This document shows positions 59,199-64,000 of a stretch of 64,000 nucleotides of DNA, piece after piece. Positions within the stretch are counted from its first letter, which is position 1, and each line of letters opens with the position of its first letter. The stretch covers positions 248,001 to 312,000 of the forward strand of contig JACKLZ010000005.1 in NCBI GenBank assembly GCA_024235675.1. The letters run 5' to 3'. This stretch comes from Zoogloeaceae bacterium. Its GTDB lineage: Bacteria > Pseudomonadota > Gammaproteobacteria > Burkholderiales > Rhodocyclaceae. A model generated the notes under the pieces. That model searched no databases, was not told where the DNA came from, and saw only the letters and a program-made list of their open reading frames with translations. The translations under genes were made by a program, and so were the position numbers.

Positions 59199-59567
59199 AT
59201 GACCACCCGACTCCACTTCCCCTACCAGTTCGACGGCCGTGGCCGCACGCGGGACGACGACGAAGCGGCCTGGATTCGCGGCCTGATCGAGCAGGTGGTA
59301 TTCACCGCACCGGGCGAGCGGGTGATGCGGCCGGACTTCGGCAGCGGCTTGCGCGAGCTGGTGTTTGCACCCAACAGCCCCGAGCTGGCGGCGACCACGC
59401 AATTTCTGGTGCAGGGCGCCTTGCAACAGTGGCTGGCCGATCTGATCACCGTCGAAGCGGTTGAGGTCGAGTCCGTCGATGCGCGCTTGTCGGTGACGGT
59501 GCAATACCTCATCCGGCGCACCGAAAGCCGCCAGCGCGACAGCTTTGTGCAAGGAGCGGCAACATGA
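59199..59567 (+). CDS. gp25-like baseplate wedge protein
   Basis: 122 residues. IRGLIEQVVFTAPGERVMRPDFGSGLRELVFAPNSPELAATTQ is the GPW/gp25 family core, seen in Afp9 and in phage and type VI baseplates. The protein anchors the sheath to the baseplate. It overlaps the following baseplate gene by 4 bp (ATGA). The AGGGGGA before the ATG is a good ribosome site. Confidence 0.92.
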   Translation: MTTRLHFPYQFDGRGRTRDDDEAAWIRGLIEQVVFTAPGERVMRPDFGSGLRELVFAPNSPELAATTQFLVQGALQQWLADLITVEAVEVESVDARLSVTVQYLIRRTESRQRDSFVQGAAT

Positions 59568-62140
59568 GCACCTACACCTGCTGCGAAGAAAACCGCCGCG
59601 CGGCGGTGGACGCGCACCCCACACTCAACGGCATCGACTATCTTGAGGTGCTCGATCTCGACGCGCCCGCCGGCAGCCCGCGGCAGCGCACGCTGATGCT
59701 GCGCCTGCTCAAGCCGGTGCCGGCCGGCCTCACGGTCGAGAATGTGCGCGTCACTGGCGGCGAGCGTATCCGCCGCGTCGGCATCGAATGGATCGGCATC
59801 GCCAGCGCGCCGCCGGCTGTCGCCACGCCGGCCGAACAGGCCTACTTCACCGCGCTGCCCGAGGCGGATCATGTGCTGCTGGTACGTACCGACACCGCCG
59901 GCGACTTCTCGACCTACCGCCTGCAACTGGTGCAAGGCCTGGGCAATGACGCGCCACTGCCGGGCTTCGATCCGCGCCTGTCGGCCATCGACTTCGCCTT
60001 CAAGGTCGAATGCCCCAGCGATTTCGACTGCGCGCCGACGCACGACTGCCCGCAAGACCCACCGCCCGCGCCGGACATCAACTACCTCGCGCGCGACTAC
60101 GCTAGCCTGCGCCGGCTGGTCATCGACCGGCTCACCCGCCAGATGCCCGGCTGGCGTGACCGCAGCCCGGCCGACATGGCCACCACGCTGGCCGAGCTGA
60201 TCGCCTATGTGGGCGACCTGCAGCACTACCAGCTCGACGCCATCGCCACCGAGGCCTACCTGCACACCGCGCGCAAGCGCAGCAGCCTGCGCCGCCACGC
60301 GCTGCTGGTGGACTACGCCATGCACGAGGGCTGCAATGCCCGTAGCTGGCTGCATGTCGAGGTTAATGGCGCGCCTTTTCCGCTGCCTGCCGGCCTGCGT
60401 TTTTACACTCGCGTGCCCGGTGTGCCGGCGCGCATCACCCCCGATTCGCCCGACGAGCGCGCTGCGCTGCGGGCCGCGCCGCTGGTGTTCGAGCCCATGC
60501 ACACCGCCACGCTGCGCATCGAGCACAACGACTTCGCCTTCTACACCTGGGGCGACGCGCGCTGCTGCCTGGCCGCGGGCGCCACCGCCGCCACGCTGCG
60601 CGGCCACTGGCCCGATCTGGCGGTGGGCGATGTGCTGATCTTTCAGGAAGTGCTCGGCCCGCTCAGTGGCGTGGCCGAAGACGCCGACCCGGCACGTCGC
60701 CACGCCGTGCGCCTCGTTGCCGTGCGTGCGCTCGACGGCCCCAGCCCGCTGGCCGACCCGCTCGACGGCACGCAGATCACCGAGATCCGCTGGCACGCCG
60801 ACGACGCACTGCCCTTCCCGCTGTGCCTGTCGGCCGAGACCGACGAAGCTCACGGCAGCGTGCTGGTCGAGGATGTGAGCATCGCGCTGGGCAATAACAT
60901 CCTGGTCGATCACGGCCGCAGCATTGCCGATGAAGCCCTCGGCAGCGTGCCGGCCGCCCGCCTGCAGTTCCCGCCCGCCGCCGGCAATGCCTGCGACCGC
61001 GCCGCCCCAGAGCCGCTGCCGCCGCGCTTTGCGCCCACGCTGGCCGAGGCGCCGGTCACGCGCCAGGGCACGGTGCTCAAGACCACCGTCGAACACGGCC
61101 TGCGCCGCAGCGAACGCCTGCGCTTCGACCCCGAGGCCTCGGCCAGCGCCGCGCTCGCCTGGCGCACCGCCGACGCGATTCCGGCCATCACGCTCGAAAG
61201 CACCTTCGGCAGCAGCGTCGAGACCTGGACCGCCCGCCGCGACCTGCTGGTCAGCCGCGCCACCGACACCCATTTCGTGCTCGAAACCGAGGACGACGGC
61301 AGCGCCCATCCGCGCTTTGGCGACGACCGCCACGGCCGCCGGCCCGACACCGGCACCGCCTTCAGCGCCAGCTACCGCATCGGCAACGGGCCCGAGGGCA
61401 ATGTCGGCGCCGATGCCCTCGCCCATGTGGTGACGACCGAAGGGCGCATCGTGGCGGTCACCAACCCGCTGCCGGCCAGCGGTGGCGTCGCCCCCGAAAC
61501 CGGCGCCGAGGTGCGCCGCCATGCGCCGCAAGCCTTCCGTACGCTGGAGCGCGCCGTCACCCCGGCCGATTACGCCGAGGTCACCGAACGCCTCGCCGGT
61601 GTGCAGCGCGCCGCCGCCGGCCTGCGCTGGACCGGCAGCTGGCACACCGTGTTTGTCACCGTCGACCGCGAGGGCGGCGAGCCGGTGGATGCCGCCTTTG
61701 CCACCACCGCCGTCGAGCACCTCGACCGCTACCGCATGGCCGGGCACGACCTGCACATCACCGACCCCATCCATGTCTCGCTCGAAATCGACCTGTTGGT
61801 GTGCGTGCAGCCCGACGCCTTCCGCAGCAATGTGCGCCGCGCCCTGCTCGATGTGCTCGGCAGCCGGGTGCGCGCCGACGGCACGCGCGGGCTGTTCCAC
61901 CCCGACAACTTCAGCTTCGGCCAAACGGTGTTCCTCAGCCCGCTGTATGCCGCCGCGCGCACCGTGGCCGGCGTGGCCTCGGTGCAGGTCACCCGCTTCC
62001 AGCGCCAGGGCCAGCCCGACCCGACGCCGCTGGCCGACGGCTTCATGCCGCTGGGCCGGCTGGAGATCGCGCGGCTCGACAACGACCCGAACTTTCCCGA
62101 GCACGGCGTGCTGCGCCTTGAACTGCACGGAGGCAAATGA
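59564..62140 (+). CDS. Large baseplate assembly protein (J-like, Afp11-type)
   Basis: 858 residues. DINYLARDYASLRRLVIDRLTRQMPGW near 175-200 and DLQHYQLDAIATEAYLHTARKRSSLRRHALLVDYAMHEG are typical of the putative baseplate assembly family in eCIS. The C-terminal third has the gpJ-like domain (VTPADYAEVTERLAGVQRAAAG, ...FHPDNFSFGQTVFLSPLYAAA). It forms the baseplate wedges. The stop overlaps the next gene (ATGATG). Confidence 0.88.
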   Translation: MSTYTCCEENRRAAVDAHPTLNGIDYLEVLDLDAPAGSPRQRTLMLRLLKPVPAGLTVENVRVTGGERIRRVGIEWIGIASAPPAVATPAEQAYFTALPEADHVLLVRTDTAGDFSTYRLQLVQGLGNDAPLPGFDPRLSAIDFAFKVECPSDFDCAPTHDCPQDPPPAPDINYLARDYASLRRLVIDRLTRQMPGWRDRSPADMATTLAELIAYVGDLQHYQLDAIATEAYLHTARKRSSLRRHALLVDYAMHEGCNARSWLHVEVNGAPFPLPAGLRFYTRVPGVPARITPDSPDERAALRAAPLVFEPMHTATLRIEHNDFAFYTWGDARCCLAAGATAATLRGHWPDLAVGDVLIFQEVLGPLSGVAEDADPARRHAVRLVAVRALDGPSPLADPLDGTQITEIRWHADDALPFPLCLSAETDEAHGSVLVEDVSIALGNNILVDHGRSIADEALGSVPAARLQFPPAAGNACDRAAPEPLPPRFAPTLAEAPVTRQGTVLKTTVEHGLRRSERLRFDPEASASAALAWRTADAIPAITLESTFGSSVETWTARRDLLVSRATDTHFVLETEDDGSAHPRFGDDRHGRRPDTGTAFSASYRIGNGPEGNVGADALAHVVTTEGRIVAVTNPLPASGGVAPETGAEVRRHAPQAFRTLERAVTPADYAEVTERLAGVQRAAAGLRWTGSWHTVFVTVDREGGEPVDAAFATTAVEHLDRYRMAGHDLHITDPIHVSLEIDLLVCVQPDAFRSNVRRALLDVLGSRVRADGTRGLFHPDNFSFGQTVFLSPLYAAARTVAGVASVQVTRFQRQGQPDPTPLADGFMPLGRLEIARLDNDPNFPEHGVLRLELHGGK

Positions 62141-64000
62141 TGAGCACCGCCCGCGTGTCCCCGAAAACCGATTGTGATTGCTGCGCCGGCATCGACGCCG
62201 TCACCCCGGCGCGCATCAGCAACCCGCCGGGCCTGTCGCAGATCGCCTACCGCATCGGCCGGCATGGCGACTTCGTCGAATCCATGCGCGCCCGCCTCTC
62301 CAGCGCCGACCGCCCCGCGCTGGCCGCGCTCACCACGCGCGAGGCCAGCGACTTCACGCTCGCCATCACCGACGCGCTGGCCACCTCGCTCGACGTGCTC
62401 AGCTTCTACACCGAGCGCTTCGCCAACGAGCACTACCTGCGCACCGCCACCGAGCGCCTGTCGGTGCGCGAGATGGCGCGGCTGATCGGCTACGAGCTGG
62501 CCCCCGGCGTGGCCGCCGGCACGCATCTGGCCTTCACGCTGCAGACCATTCCCGGCGCGCCGGCCGAGCCCATCGTGATTCCGGTCGGCACCCGCGTGCA
62601 AAGCGTGCCGGGGCAGGACGAGCAGGCCCAGAGCTTCGAGACCGTCGCGCCGACGCCCGCCCGCGCCGAGTGGAACGCCATTCCGGTGCAGACCCGGGTG
62701 CGCTGGTTGCCCAAATCCGGCGACACCGAGTTGTGGCTGGACGGCCTGGCCACCGGCTTGCAGCCGGGCGATGCGATCCTCATCGTCGGCAGCGAGCGCA
62801 TGAGCGACCCCGGCAGCGAGCGCTGGGATGTGCGCGTGCTCGCCAGCGTCACGCCCGACAACGCCAACGGCCGCACCCGCGTGCGCTGGGACCACCCGCT
62901 GGGCAGCGCCTTTCCGGCCATGAGCCCGAGCAGCCTCGGCGTGCAGGTGCACGCCCTGCGCCAGCGCACCGCGCTGTTCGGTCACAACGCGCCCGACCCC
63001 AATCTGATGGGCAATGACGACTCCAACGTCGCCAGCCTGATCGACACCAGCGGCAGCACCTGGCAGTGGAACAACTTCGCCCTCGACACCTCAGCGCTCG
63101 ATCTGGACACCGACAACGCCAAGATCACCGCCGGCAGCTGGATTGCCTTGGTTTCCAACGAACCGAGCCTGGGCAGCCCCGCCTTGCCCGGCTACACCGA
63201 GCTCTACCGTGCGAGCAAAGTCATCCATCGCAGCCGCAACGCCTTTGCCATTTCCAGCAAGGTCACTCGCGTCACGCCCGACACCACCGAAAACCTCACC
63301 GCCAGCCGCTTCCCGCTGCGCCGTACGCTGGTGCTGGCGCAAAGCGAGCAGCTCGCCACGGTCGACACGCCTGTTTTCCATCCGGTGTACGGCGAGGCGA
63401 TCACGCTCGGCCAGCGGATCGCCGACTTGCTGCCCGGTCAGCCGATTGCGCTCTCCGGCCCGCGTCAGCGCATCGCCATCGCACCGCGCGCGGCGGGGCT
63501 GTCGCTGAGTGTGGATGGCGGCGGCAGCGTGGCGCTGGCCGAGGGCGACGAGTTGTTCATGCGCGCGCCGGCGGTGCGCCTGTTTGGCAGTACGCCGGTG
63601 GCGCTCAGCGCCGAGAACTTTGCCGCGCAACTGGGCAAGGCCAGCGTGGTGCTGCGCCTCGCGCTCGAAGACCGCGACGGGCGCACCGGCATGCTCACCG
63701 CCAAGGGCAGCGAACTGCGCCTGGCCGACAGTCGCAAGGACGACGCGCCGGTGAGCGAGATCGCCTTCATCGGCACCATCAATGACCCGATCATTCTCGA
63801 CCGCGACCACACCCACCTCAAGCTCAAGGCGCCGCTGCAACAGGTGTATGAGCGCGCCGCGCTGCGCATCAACGCCAACGTTGCGCCGGCCACGCATGGC
63901 GAAACGGTGGAGGCCATTCTCGGCAGCGGCGATGGCCGTGTGGCCAACCAGCGCTTTGCGCTCGGTCAGGCGCCGCTCACCTTTGTGAGCGCCAACACCA
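62140..64000 (+). CDS. Second large baseplate assembly protein, partial (Afp12-like)
   Basis: 620 codons are in the window with no stop before the end. AYRIGRHGDFVESMRARLSS near 40 and EASDFTLAITDALATSLDVLSFYTERFANEHYLRTATERLSVREMARLIGYEL are the conserved N-terminal block of a second eCIS baseplate family. ATG 62140 follows GGAGG with better spacing than ATG 62137. The 3' part, and probably further tail-fibre genes, lie beyond the window. Confidence 0.85.
   Translation, partial: MSTARVSPKTDCDCCAGIDAVTPARISNPPGLSQIAYRIGRHGDFVESMRARLSSADRPALAALTTREASDFTLAITDALATSLDVLSFYTERFANEHYLRTATERLSVREMARLIGYELAPGVAAGTHLAFTLQTIPGAPAEPIVIPVGTRVQSVPGQDEQAQSFETVAPTPARAEWNAIPVQTRVRWLPKSGDTELWLDGLATGLQPGDAILIVGSERMSDPGSERWDVRVLASVTPDNANGRTRVRWDHPLGSAFPAMSPSSLGVQVHALRQRTALFGHNAPDPNLMGNDDSNVASLIDTSGSTWQWNNFALDTSALDLDTDNAKITAGSWIALVSNEPSLGSPALPGYTELYRASKVIHRSRNAFAISSKVTRVTPDTTENLTASRFPLRRTLVLAQSEQLATVDTPVFHPVYGEAITLGQRIADLLPGQPIALSGPRQRIAIAPRAAGLSLSVDGGGSVALAEGDELFMRAPAVRLFGSTPVALSAENFAAQLGKASVVLRLALEDRDGRTGMLTAKGSELRLADSRKDDAPVSEIAFIGTINDPIILDRDHTHLKLKAPLQQVYERAALRINANVAPATHGETVEAILGSGDGRVANQRFALGQAPLTFVSANT

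Noticed and set aside
40442..64000. Prophage or R-type pyocin
   Set aside because: No head, packaging, lysis or integrase genes are seen, and the Afp15-type ATPase and DUF4255 cap are eCIS hallmarks.
40442..64000. Type VI secretion system
   Set aside because: No TssB/C two-part sheath, ClpV or membrane-complex genes; the sheath is one 529-residue protein.

Overview
The window is GC-rich and densely coded, with the gene content of a betaproteobacterium, most likely a Rhodocyclales-type organism (Azoarcus/Thauera-like). This placement is inference from gene families: OxyR-Dps, the smg-dprA neighbourhood, def-fmt-htpX, a respiratory formate dehydrogenase with DUF3305/DUF3306 partners, and a PEP-CTERM protein. 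I see no tRNA, rRNA, insertion sequence or CRISPR array.

Left part (1-9.8 kb). A Fur-family regulator, probably Zur, diverges from a four-gene locus (DUF2796/ZrgA, ABC ATPase, FtsX-type permease, DUF3299). This resembles the Zur-controlled zrg zinc-uptake locus of Vibrio. Two copies of the same 21-bp operator-like motif flank the regulator. Next comes a double-length UvrA with four ABC ATPase modules, then a small DUF454 membrane protein.

Middle (9.8-23.7 kb), mostly housekeeping. It holds a TonB-dependent receptor, a Do/DegP-type protease, oxyR followed by dps with a recognisable OxyR site between them, a DUF924 protein, topoisomerase III, smg, dprA and a LysM protein. These are followed by def-fmt-htpX on the other strand.

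Formate dehydrogenase region (23.7-37.9 kb). A two-component pair (NtrC-type activator and Cache/HAMP kinase) sits directly upstream of a near-perfect sigma-54 promoter preceded by two phased dyads. The promoter serves a polyferredoxin, a TorD-type chaperone, a small Tat-signal protein, the cysteine-type molybdenum catalytic subunit, the Fe-S subunit, a small lipoprotein and the cytochrome b subunit. mobA and fdhD (cofactor maturation) face the other way, and DUF3305/DUF3306 genes follow.

Then come a PEP-CTERM metalloprotease and a small secreted protein (38.2-39.8 kb).

Right part (40.4-64 kb). This is an extracellular contractile injection system (eCIS, Afp/PVC/MAC type), all on the + strand with mostly overlapping genes. 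The structural genes encode sheath, inner tube, a T4 gp26-like baseplate protein, a conserved unknown, a DUF4255 cap protein, an AAA+ ATPase, Afp7-, LysM-, gpD- and gpV-like proteins, a PAAR-like tip, gp25 and two large J-like baseplate proteins. The last of these runs off the window. In the middle sit three tandem DUF4157 proteins that share one N-terminal module but have unrelated tails, followed by a subtilisin-like protease with two P-domains. These look like cargo. The spike-tip part of the operon is broken up by repeats, including two ~90-bp inverted copies flanking the PAAR gene.
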